Source: Caecitellus pseudoparvulus (taxonomy: Eukaryota; Bigyra: Bicosoecida). Taken from it: a DNA stretch of 64,000 nucleotides. The notes beneath the pieces were generated by a model, which saw nothing but the letters and a program-made list of their open reading frames with translations, had not been told where the DNA came from and made no database searches. The translations under genes were made by a program, and so were the position numbers. Location of the stretch: contig CBFFRQ010000069.1 in the NCBI GenBank assembly GCA_965644315.1, positions 930,001-994,000 on the forward strand, given 5' to 3'. This document shows positions 21,201 to 31,889 of the stretch, one piece after another (position 1 is the stretch's first letter; every line of letters begins with the position of its first letter).

Positions 21201-23527
21201 TGTTGGGCGACGCGGAAGCTGCAGCAGAGGTGGCCGAAGCAGCGGCAGCTGCTGCGACTGGCGCTGGCTCTGCGACAGAGCTGCCGAAGCTGGCCGGCTA
21301 CGAGGGGCGCGGGGATGATGCCGCCAGCGTGGCAAGCGACCCTGCCGAGACGGTTGCTGGAAGCACTGCCAGGGACGTGGACTTTGCCGCTGACCGACGC
21401 AGCCGTGCGAACTTGGGCAAGAAGGCATTGGTGCCCACGATTGCCTCGCACTCAGACGGCGCAGCCCCGGACGCAGGGCTGAAGCTGGAGTGGGTGTACG
21501 GCTACGAAGGTGTGCGGGGCCGGCGCAACCTCGCGTACAACGCTGCGGGGGGTATCGTGTACTATGCAGCAGGCACTGGCATCGTGTACAACCGCACTGA
21601 GCATGCACAGCACTTCTACACCAAGCATGCGGATGACATTTCGGCGCTTGCCATGGACGCCTCGGGAGCATTCGTTGCAACTGGTGAGATGGGGCGGCGC
21701 CCCAGCGTGCGTGTGTGGCGAGCCGTGGGAGCTGACCACGTGATCACCTTGCCCCCTGTGCACATGCGGGCTGTGATCAGCCTCAGCTTCGACCCATCCG
21801 GGCACTTCCTCATGTCCGTCGGCGACGACGATATGCACACCGTTGCCGTGTACTACTCTGCAGCCGGGGATTGGCATGACGCCGTGCTTGTAGGGAAGGA
21901 GCAGAGCGACACTAACATGGTCCTCTTCTCACGCTGCCTGCCCCCTGCGGACGGCCGCAGCCCTGGGGCATACCATGCCGTCACGGGCGGTAAGAAGCAC
22001 CTCAAGTTTTGGCAGTTCCCTGTCACTGCCACGGGTGCTGCGGGGTCCACCCGGACCACAACCACCGCCCTATCCTCAGGCCGGTCTCGGTCCCACGGCC
22101 TCAGCACGAAGAAGGGGCTCATGGGCGAGCATCTGGGCAGCATTGCCACAGATGCTGTCATCATCGGGTCAGGTTCTTCGTGGGCGCTTATTGTGGGAAC
22201 CACCGATGGCAGCCTGCTGAACTATGGGCAGGACCGCAGGTACTCCTCCTCTGCGAAGATTGGTGCGGGTGTCACCGCCATGTGGGGCTTCGAGGGAGGC
22301 CTGGTCGTTGGTACAGCGGCCGGTGGCGTGCACGTTTTCGACTTGGGCCTGGCCAAGACCTCGTCGTACAATGCCCCTGGCTCCAGTGGCTTTGGCGCCC
22401 TCGTGCGCTCTGTGGCCTTGCGCCCAGACGGCCGCTCCTTGCTAGTAGGCACGGCCTTGTGCGAGGTGTGGGAGGTCACGCGTGACACCGCCAACGCCTC
22501 CCGACTGGTCAAGGGTCACTACGGCCGTGGAGAGGTGTGGGGCCTGGCAGTAGCGCCTGGCAGTGGTCAGGCTGACAGCGGGAACCCATTCCTCGCCGCC
22601 ACCTCCGGAGATGACGGGGACATTATCGTATGGGACCTCCAGCGCCGTGTGGCCGTGTCGGTTACGAACGTTTCAGACCCAGCTGCTCACGGAGCCCCCG
22701 TGCGAACCCTGAGCTGGACTGGGGCATGGGGCAACAAGGCCGGCGTGGGAGGCGCTCGCGCTCCATATGGCCTCATTGCTGCTGGCATCGGCGGTCGCTT
22801 GGGAGGCACCAGGGCTGATGCCACCAATTCCGGTGAGGTGTGCCTGTTCGATCCTGCAGCCGGCAAGGTGCTCTCTGGCTTGAAGGTGACGGATGCTGAC
22901 ATCAACAGCCTGCTCATCTCCCCGGACGGCACCCGCATGGCCATGGGCTGCGCAGACACCAAGGTGTACATTGCTGCCGTAGCGGGTGAGTCAGGTGCAG
23001 TGCCTTCCTTCGAAGTGCAGCAGGTGTGCAACAAGAACACTTCAGTTGTGCGCCACGTGTCTTGGGACGCCAGCAGCACCACGGTCATGGCCGACGATGC
23101 TGGCGGGGAAGCGCTGTACTTTGCCGCCGACTCTGGCGAGCAGGTCTTGGCCACGGACGCTGAGTTGACTGACCGTGGCATTGTCTTTGCCTCCATGAAT
23201 TGCGTTTTCGGGGAGAAGGTGGCGGGCATCTGGCCAGCGTACTCGGACAACACGGACGTCAACGCCACTGACACGTCACCTGACGGCAAACTCCTTGCAA
23301 CCGCTGACGACTATGGTGACGTCCGCCTGTTCAAATACCCGAGCACGCATCGCCGCTCAGCTTCCGTTGCGGGTGTCGGTGCCCACAGCAGCCACGTCAC
23401 AAACGTTCGCTTCACGCGTGACGGCAGCCATGTCCTTACCACTGGTGGAAACGATCGAACCCTGATGCAGTGGCGGGTCACGGGGGGCGCCGACAGCTCC
23501 GGTGCAAGCTCGACTTCCCATAAATGA
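15212..23527 (+). CDS. EMAP-like protein: EF-hand N-terminus plus three HELP-WD40 modules
   Basis: Microtubule-associated EML5/6-like protein of about 2,660 aa. Exon 1 is 15212..15497 (GTGAGT donor); exon 2 starts at 15634; the long last exon starts at 16062. The exon 2 end is uncertain: the best-looking donor (GTGAGG, 15795) does not join in frame, whereas GTAACA at 15871 does. Seen: the protein starts MGCFPSK, a classic N-myristoylation plus Cys3 palmitoylation context. One canonical EF-hand loop (DDNQDATMSKDE, about residue 230) lies before three tandem units, each opening with a HELP motif: YIHGYRCHD (about 415), YVHGYRGHD (about 1239), WVYGYEGVR (about 1981). Each unit continues into about a dozen WD blades (e.g. 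SPDGKYLAVGSHDNSVMVY). Animal EML5/6 have three HELP-WD units but no lipidated EF-hand head. Membrane-anchored, Ca2+-responsive microtubule attachment is inferred. Confidence 0.88.
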
Positions 23528-23691
23528 GTGTGTTGGTGACACCTCCGGGTGGGGTGCAGGAGTGCACCCAAGCGTTCAGTGCCGCCTGCCTGTGTGTGGG
23601 GCAAGCTGCGCTGTCACTTGGGTGATTTTGTGATCAATGGATGAATGCATTCCAACTCGAAGCGCGCATTCTTGCAGTCAGAGCGGGCACA

Positions 23692-26600
23692 TCAATTCTC
23701 CTCGACAGGACTGTACGTGCCAGCGCCGGCCGGCGTAGCAGCGGTAACCCCATCGCTTGCAGGGCTCAAGTCGTCATCATCAGGGGGAGAATAGTCTGGG
23801 CTTGATGGTGACACCATTGTATCACTTGCAGGGGATGGGCCCTGGTCCTCTGGAGGACTGTACGCAGGCGACGTGTCTGACACAGCAGGAGACGTATCTG
23901 AAGCTCCATCGGGTGACGTAGCTCCAGTTTCTGGTGGGCTGTAAGATGGGCTTGTCGGGCTGTACGCAGGACTGGCACCGTGAGCAGAGGAGGCACCCTG
24001 CTCTACAGAAGTGCCAGCAGGTGGGCTGTACGCAGGGCTTGTCGGGCTGTACGCCGGACTGGTAGGACTGTACGCCGGGCTCGTAGGACTGTACGCCGGG
24101 CTCGTAGGACTGTACGCAGGGCTGGTAGGACTGTATGCCGGGCTCGTCGGGCTGTATGCCGGGCTTGTCGGACTGTACGCGGGACTGGTAGGACTGTACG
24201 CAGGACTAGTTGGGCTGTATGCCGGGCTTGTCGGGCTGTACGCCGGACTGGTAGGACTGTATGCCGGGCTCGTCGGGCTGTACGCAGGGCTTGTCGGGCT
24301 GTACGCCGGACTGGTAGGACTGTATGCGGGACTTGTAGGGCTGTAAGCCGGACTGGTAGGACTGTATGCCGGACTGGTTGGACTGTATGCCGGACTTGTA
24401 GGGCTGTACGCCGGACTAGTAGGACTGTATGCCGGACTGGTTGGACTGTATGCCGGGCTTGTAGGACTGTATGCCGGACTGGTAGGACTGTACGCGGGGC
24501 TTGTCGGGCTGTATGCCGGGCTCGTCGGGCTGTACGCAGGACTAGTTGGGCTGTATGCGGGACTGGTTGGGCTTGAAGCCTGAGCATCATACCTGGGAGA
24601 GGAAGTCATCGCAGGTGATCGCTCGACAGACATAACCGAAGCCATGCCAGGTGACATGGCCGAAGCTCCACCGTATGCTGATCCCTGCCCAACTGCAGGC
24701 GAGAAGGCGCCTGCAGCGAAAGAGGAGCCCATCTCAGACATGGCACCAGGAGTGAAGGCATAGTCAGTAGAGGGAGAGGCAGCAGCTTCACGCATCATAG
24801 GGGTGTTGCCGAGAACGGCATCCTCAGGGTCGCCATACTCGCCCAATGTGCCACCACGGTCAGCTGACGTCATCACTGCATACTTCAACATAGTGTCATC
24901 CAGCAGCAACTCAAAGTGCCCCGTGCCAATGGGAGCAAATTGCCCCAGCATGATGTTCTCTGACACACCCTCCATGCCGTCACGCTCGGCGTACACGGCA
25001 GCGTCCATGAGAATCTCCACAGTCTCCTCGAAGGATGCCCGCTGGAGCGGTCCGTTGTCCACTCGATTGATGCCGTGCCTTGTCACAGCAGTCAGGTACC
25101 CCCGGAACGTCATGGCATCAACCAGAACCGCCAAGTGGCGATGGTTTACGTATGCACCATCGAACTGAATGACGTTTCGCACCTCATTCAGCAGTGCTGC
25201 CCGGCAAGCTTCGATTCCCAGCACCGACAAGATTTCCACCATGTCGTTGGAAATGGTGCGAGTTGCATCAACCATGGGGTGCGCGAGGACCTCAAAAAGA
25301 TTCGTGCCATCGGTGTCGATGATCATCTCAGGTGGGCGCCTGGTCAGGCCCAAGTGCGGTGCGAAGGTGTGTCCCTTGCCTTCTCTGTGGTGCAACTTGT
25401 TGATGTGCTGCACACCCTGCAGCTGCAGAACATCAAGAAGAAGCTGCTCAAACGACTTCAAGTACACGACGTCCGCGTCTGGGTCATCTGCACCGTCATC
25501 GCTCTTCAAGCTCGTCAGGGTCGTCTGCGACATGCGGATGCGCAGAATGGGCACTGTGGCATTGTCATCATTGTACACGATGTGCAGCGTGCTGTTCAAA
25601 TCCCGCAGGATTGTCTCCTTGATGTGCGCGAATGTGATGGAGCGCTGAGTCATGGCTGCCATGCTCAGCTTCATGCGCAACACCCAAGGTGAGAGGGAGT
25701 CCAAGGTGGCAGAGTCCTCAACCATGGCGGCCACAGAGACAAACTCCTCATCCTCTGGGATCACGGAGGTGGTTGGATCGGGGTCGTACAGGATCTGTGT
25801 GCCAACCACTAAATCCTTCAGCAGGGCAAACTCCAAGTCCTTCACCATCTTCTGGAACACAGCATCGTCCTGGCCAAATTCAGGCTTGAGGTGGATCTGC
25901 ACCGCTGGAGTCTTCAGCTTCTTCGCGATGTTTATGAGCTCGCGCAGACGAGGGACACCCAAGGTGACGTTCTTCGCGGAAACACCGGCGTAGTGAAACG
26001 TGTTCAAGGTCATCTGCGTGGCAGGCTCCCCGATGCTTTGGGCAGCGAGGACACCGCACATTTCCCCGGCAGCGGCGCGGCAGACATTGAACCTGTTCTC
26101 AACTTCGCCCAGCAGCCACTGAAATGCTTCTCGTGTCAGGCGGTGGGTTTCGATGACGCGTCGGGAAGCCAGGCATGACCGCAGGAGGGCCTTGGTCAAG
26201 CCCACAGCATTTGCGTTTGCGTTGCCGATCACTTCTTGAGTGCCCGGCACGACAATCAGGCGATCCAGCACTTCCCTGACACTGTTCACGACCTCCACGG
26301 GGTTCAAATCAGATACCCCGCCGTGCTCGTCGATGGAGAACTTGCGCTGCGCGTTGAAAATGAGGCGATGAGCGGGTACCGGCATGGGCAGCTTGCCTGA
26401 CGTGATGGCCTTGGAATCTGCTCGCTGGAATGCCGCGTAGATGACCTCTCGATCCAACACCAGCGCGTCCACCTCCTGAGCCAGCAAGTCTCGAGCAGCC
26501 TCGTCCATCTGCAGAGCACGAAGGATCCTCAGATCCATGAATGGGCGCTGGTCGGGGCCAGCCAAGCCGACCGTGTGGTCGTCCAAATCCCAGCCAAACT

Positions 26601-29583
26601 CCTGTCGCAGCTTGTCATCCGACAGCCCCATGCGCCAGGTAGGAAATTTGGCATCCTCAATCCAACGCCCGTCCATACCATCTTCGCCGTACAGGAACTG
26701 CACGACCTCGCCCATGGAGTTGCGGACGGTGCCGTCGTACAGCACCGTCAAATCCTCCATCGCCTTCACCAGTCGCCGCTGAATGTAGCCGGTCTCAGCT
26801 GTCTTCACAGCAGTGTCGATGAGGCCTTCCCGACCTCCCATCATGTGGAAGTAGAACTCCTCAGGTGTCAACCCCTTCAAGTATGAGTTCTGCACGAAAC
26901 CTCGGCTCTCAGCGCCGACGTCGAACTTCGTGAAGTGTGGCAGGGTGCGATCTCGAAAGCCAAAGCGAAGGCGGGCACCTTCAACGTTCTGCTGCCCGAC
27001 ACAGGCTATGATCTGGGACACGTTGATCTTTGACCCCTTCGAGCCGGCCTGCATCATTCCCACAATGCTGTTCTTGTCTTCCTCCAGGGCATCTGCAGCC
27101 ACGTCTCCTGCCTGGGCACGAGCATCGTTCAAGCACTGGTTCACCAGCGACTCGAAAGTCTCGTGCATGGACTTGCCTGCCTGGCGCTGCAGGTCGCCCA
27201 GCTGGGCCCGGTGCACCAGGTTGCGCACCGTTTCCTTCGCCTGCCTGATGATGTCTGCAATTTTGTTGAGGATTTCAGAGCTGGCGTCAGTGTCGCCAAT
27301 TCCCACGGTGAAGCCTCGGTGAATGAGCCAGTGGTTGACTGTGCGCTGCAGCGTGTCGATGAAGTCCCTGGCACTCGTGTACCCGACGTCATTGCATACA
27401 ATGTGCACGATGCCCCCCGCGCGTTTCGCGCCAAGTGAAGACTTGTCCAGCTGCCCCGCCACGATGTCGCCATTGTGGATGATGAGCTTCGTGTCGGTAG
27501 GGTGCAGCTTCGAAGCAGGGGGCTCTTCCTTCGGGTGCCCCGTCGAATTGGACGTCAAGTTGATGGGGGGCATGTACATGGACACGACTTGCTTGCCAGT
27601 CCAGTAGCCAACTGGCGGCAGCCGCGCGCCGGAGCTGTCTCGGCCACCTGGCACCATGACGGCTGGCTGGGGAATGCGGCCATCCCAAGACGTGTCCATG
27701 GCCATGATGATGTTGAAGAGGAGGTCCTTCTCAATGAAGGTGTCTCGCTTCGTGATGAGGCGGCTGCCCAGCAACGTGTCCTGCACGATGCCCATGACAG
27801 GCCGGTTGGACTGCGCCGAGACGAGGTTGCGGAACGAGGCCATGAGTTCTTTGGCCTCCACGATGGCGGGGATGGTCTGCAGCGCGTGCATGTTCATCTC
27901 ATCCCCGTCGAAATCGGCGTTGTACGGCGTCGTGCACGTCAAGTTCATGCGGAACGTGGAGTAGTCCAGGACTTTGGCACGGTGACACATGATGGACATC
28001 TTATGCAGGGTGGGCTGGCGGTTAAACAGGACGTAGTCGCCGTCGCGAAGGTGGCGCTCCACAATCCACCCCTCCTGAAGCTGCAGGTCGCTGGTGGCGG
28101 CGACAAAGCGCAGGTCATGGCGGGAGCCGTCACTGTGAATGATATACCGAGCCCCTGGGTGGGTGTCCGGGCCATTCTCAACCAGTTGCTGCAGCTTAGC
28201 TTTGTTGAATCGATGCACTCGCTCTGGAATGGTGAGGGTGCGCGCGATGGAGCGGGGCACGCCCACCTGCTCGATGCTGATGCAGGGGTCGGCGGTAATG
28301 ACTGAGCGGGACGAAAAATCCACACGTTTCCCCATGAGATTGCCGCGCACACGGCCATACTTGCCCACCAGCCGCTCTCGAATGGTCTTCAGTGGCTTGC
28401 CGGAGCGCTGGGAGGCCTGCGGCTGCCCGGCAATCTGATTGTCGATGAGGCAGGCGCAATAGTACTGCAGGAGCTTCTCGTGGGATTGGACGATGGTGGG
28501 TCCAGCTGACGAGCTCTTGGCTTGCCGCAGGGCATCGTTCGCCTTCACGATACTGGCGTAGCAGTGCGTGATGTCATCCTGCGCTCGTGTGAGGGAGTCG
28601 AAGGCGACGCTGGGGCGGATGTGGGGGGGGCCCACGGGGAGGACAGTCCAAATCAGCCACTCAGGCCTTGCAAACACGGGGTCCAGCCCCAGGATGCGGG
28701 CGTTCTCGTCGGAGATCCTGCTGAAGACGTCGTGGCACTCCTCCGGCGTCAAGATGCGCTTGCGGTCGGCCATGCCGCCCATGCCTTCGTCCTCCGCGCC
28801 AGGGGCGTACTCCACCGTGATCTCGTACCCTGTGCGCCTGAACGTGGGCTGGGTATGCTCACAGCCAGGGCCTTGGCCCTTGATGCTTGGGTCTCCGCCC
28901 GAGCCCGGCTCTAGCTGGGGGGCATTCCCCATGCACTTCTTGCCTTTGCACAGAGCCATGATGGCCAGCATGCGCTTCTTGCCCTTCTTCGTGCGGAGAA
29001 TACGCATAACTTCCTTGCTTTGCTGTGGTGGCGAGTGCAGAAGGCCCGTGCGCTGTTCTGGTCGTGACCGCTCGCAGGGAGGTCAGGAAGGGCGGACTCA
29101 CCGTATCGCAGAGCAGGCGAGAGCAGTGCTGGCAGACACACTGCGCAATCTTGTACACCTGGGACAGGAAGCCAATGTGCCAGACAGGAGAGGCCAGCTG
29201 TGCAACAGGGGAGAGGCAGCGTGGAGCTCGCTGTGATAGGCCAATGAAGGTGGCTGTGGACACCCACATCGATGTGCCCAAAGTATCCAGGGTGGTCATC
29301 ATCCGTACCCGGCCCTGTGTCACCCATGGCAGGGTCGGAAAGGCCGCCTTTGATGGGATCTCCCGTCCCAGAGTAGGTCGCGAACTTGGTCACTTCGCAG
29401 ACAGACATGCTTTTCTGCGCAGTGGCCGCAGCAGTCGGGACGCCAAGTGCGGCACTGCACCAGACCAGCACCATGCACGCCAGCGGCTCTCACGATGTCA
29501 TGGGGAGGCATCACACCAAACTGAATGCGCTGCACAGGCCTCATGGGCACTGCTGAGTGTTTGAAGCCAAACACTCCCTCCAT
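23692..29583 (-). CDS. RPB1: RNA polymerase II largest subunit RPB1
   Basis: Catalytic subunit of Pol II, 1,884 aa. Exons 29583..29494, 29414..29268, 29197..29102 and 29013..23692 all join in phase 0. Seen: N-terminus VQRIQFGVMPPHDI; clamp (FGHID/LASPVWHIGFL); the second clamp zinc set intact (CVCQHC, CKGKKC, GCEHTQP); lid/rudder region GKRVDFSSRSVI; active-site NADFDGDEMN with the three Mg-binding Asp; bridge helix/trigger loop region EMCGVLAAQSIGEPATQMTLNTFH; then a CTD of about 25 consensus heptads YSPTSPA and an acidic, irregular tail ending TYSPVEEN. Oddity: the first clamp zinc site, normally CxxC...CPGHFGH, reads GDTGPGTDDDHPGYFGH, so its ligands are replaced. The gene is convergent with the EMAP-like gene (164 bp) and divergent from CBS. 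Confidence 0.97.
24034..24573 (-). repeat. RPB1 CTD heptad array, about 25 tandem YSPTSPA units (21-nt period)
   Basis: Within RPB1. I count 25 consensus heptads plus a degenerate SSPTSPA at the N-terminal edge and irregular YSPP-type units after the block. Position 7 is Ala throughout the block. The third-codon bases vary freely (TAC/TAT, CCG/CCA/CCC-type changes) while the peptide does not, so the array is held by protein-level selection rather than being a freshly expanded satellite. Phosphorylation by CTD kinases at Ser2 and Ser5 is the family function. Confidence 0.95.
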
Positions 29584-29967
29584 GGCGCACCGGGTGGGGG
29601 TCTGGCCTGCCTGGCGCTGTGCCTGAAAGCCAGCTGGTGCACTGTCAGTGCCGCTGCCGCTGGGCTTGGCAACTGGCGCACGTCAGGAAGCAGCGGGTCC
29701 AGGGCGGCAGCCAGGGTGTGGAGTGGAAGAAGGGGAGAAGGCAGGCCACAGCCAAGGCCTCCGGGGGAGTTTGGTCGGTGGGCGAGAATTGTGCGAGGTC
29801 GTGTGCTGCTCGAAACTCCGCAGGCACAGCGCCAACGCAGCCCGCGACTGCCCCAGGCGCCCATCACTTTCAAAGACCAGCAAGCCCGCACCAAAGCCCC
29901 TGCACGTGTCCTCCCCCAGTGTCGCCCCAGACTCCACCGGACCTGACTCAAGTGTCGCCCTCCAGCC
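29584..29967. promoter_or_regulatory. Divergent promoter region, RPB1 / CBS
   Basis: 384 bp between opposite start codons. I see no recognisable gene, TATA box or repeat. The CBS-proximal third is C-rich on the plus strand. It should hold both promoters and short 5' UTRs. Confidence 0.4.
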
Positions 29968-31828
29968 ATGGCAGCAGCAGCATCATGCCCTATGGGGGCA
30001 GACTACCGCAAGGGTCGGGAAGACGGCCCCGCGAAGTGCACCTGGTACCCCGGCACGACCGAAGCATCTCCCCATGGCACTGTTCCTGCGTGCGTTGTGC
30101 AGCTGTCTGCTGCGATGCGCGCTTTCAGCTGGGGCGCGTTGCGGTGCGGAACATGCCTCACGGCTCTTTGTGCACAGCGATGACAAGCGGCACACCGTCA
30201 TGGACAGCGCCCTGGACGCGGTGGGGTGGACGCCTCTTGTCAGGCTGAACCGCATCCCTGCAGAGGAGGGCCTTGAGTGTGAGATCCTGGCCAAGTGCGA
30301 GTTCTTCAACGCTGGGGGCTCCGTGAAGGACCGCATCGGCAAGGTAAGTGCAGTGCACTTGAGCTGCACGCCAGGACACCCCCTCACTATCAGCTGCTCA
30401 CCTCGCTGCACAGCGCATGGTTTTGGAAGCCGAGAAGTCAGGGCGCATCAAGCCAGGCGATACATTGATCGAGCCCACCTCTGGCAACACTGGTGCGTCC
30501 CCCCACTGCATTGAAGCGGCTTGCGCCGCTGCCACAGCTTCACGCCCTCTTGCGCAGGCATTGGCATCGCCCTGGCGGCTGCCGTGCGCGGGTACCGCTG
30601 CATCATCACCATGCCTGAGAAGATGTCTCAGGAGAAGGTGGACGTGCTGAAGGCGCTTGGTGCTGAGATCGTGCGCACGCCCACGGAGGCCTCCTTCGAC
30701 TCCCCCGAGTCACACATCTCCGTGGCTCAGCGCCTGAACAAGGAGATCCCCAACTCCCACATCTTGGACCAGTACTCCAACCCCGACAACCCCCTGGCGC
30801 ACTACGAGGGCACGGCTGTGGAGCTCATCGAGCAGGCGGGCGGCCCCGTGGACATGGTGGTGATGGGCACCGGCACTGGTGGCACCCTCACTGGCGTCGC
30901 CCGGCGCTTGAAGGAGGCCTGGCCCAGCGTGAAGATCGTCGGCGTGGACCCCAAGGGTAGCATCCTGGCAGAGCCCGCCTCCCTGAACGAGGAGGGCAAG
31001 CTGGAGCCGTACCTGGTGGAGGGCACCGGGTACGACTTCATCCCCGACGTCCTGGACCGCTCCCTGGTGGACTTCTGGATGAAGACGACTGACGAAGAGT
31101 CCTTCATGGCATCTCGGCGCCTCATCCGCTCCGAGGGCCTGCTGTGTGGTGGCTCCTCCGGCGGCACCCTCTCCGCTGCCATCCGCGCCGCAAAGCAGGC
31201 TGGCCTGAAGAAGGGGGACCGCGTCATCGTCCTCCTCGCCGACTCCATCCGCAACTACCTCTCCAAGTTCGTCAACAACGACTGGATGTGGGGGCACGGC
31301 TTCGTGGACGCGACGCGCGGCATCGGCGCCGCCGACCCGAAGTACACTGGTGACCTCTGGTGGGCCGGCAAGCGCGTGGGGGACCTGTCCTTCTCCACCC
31401 CCTTCACCATCCTGCCGGACGTCTCGTGCGAGGACGCTGTGAAGGTGCTGGCGGGGGAGGGCTTTGACCAGCTGCCGGTCGTCTCCGCCGACAACGAGGT
31501 GCTGGGCGTCGTGACCGAGGGCAACCTGCGGTCCAAGCTCATGCTGTCCCGCCTGCAGCAGAGCGACCCCGTGTCCAAGGCCATGTTCAAGCAGTTCAAG
31601 CGCGTGGCGGCCGACACGCCCCTGCGAGACCTCGCCCGCATCTTCGACTCAGACCACTTCGCCCTCGTCGTCACGTCTCAGCGTGTCTATGGCGGCAAGG
31701 GCGCTGCGGCGGCCACCAAGAGCATCGTCTCAGGCGTCGTCTCCCGCATTGACCTGTTGAAGTTCCTGTCCGAGCACGGGCCCGAGGGGGCGGGTGTCCC
31801 CGTCCCAGCTGCCGCGGCGGAGGAGTAG
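29968..31828 (+). CDS. CBS: Cystathionine beta-synthase, with heme-ligand-like N-terminus
   Basis: PLP enzyme condensing serine and homocysteine to cystathionine; it can also release H2S. Exons 29968..30089, 30178..30343, 30414..30492 and 30558..31828 give 545 aa (human about 551). Seen: KCTWYPGTTEASPH (residues 23-36) matches the heme-binding segment of animal CBS, with Cys24 and His36 in the ligand places. PLP lysine K91 lies in NAGGSVKDR. Further motifs are EPTSGNTG, GYRCIITMPEKM, GTGGTLTG, FDSPESH and LLCGGSSGG. C-terminal paired CBS domains (from about FTILPDVSCEDAV) form the AdoMet-sensing Bateman module. The protein is full length with all catalytic parts. It is convergent, 61 bp away, with another PLP enzyme of cysteine metabolism. 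Confidence 0.96.
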
Positions 31829-31889
31829 GAATGCACGAAGCCGGGCACAAAGCCGGGCACGCCTTTGGCCCCCCTGCACAGGCCTGGCT

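Noticed and set aside
24011-24346. Plus-strand ORF coding a perfect LYAGLVG repeat protein
   Set aside because: It is the antisense reading of the RPB1 CTD heptads; the 21-nt period keeps any frame open. Silent-site variation preserves YSPTSPA, not the antisense peptide.
24003-24590. Arg-rich minus-strand ORFs and a CRISPR-like look of the 21-nt array
   Set aside because: Off-frame readings of the same CTD DNA. Units are contiguous coding heptads without spacers.
29648-30177. Reading CBS from an upstream in-frame stretch without splicing
   Set aside because: That frame lacks the CTW...SPH segment; splicing 30089 to 30178 gives a continuous match to CBS instead.
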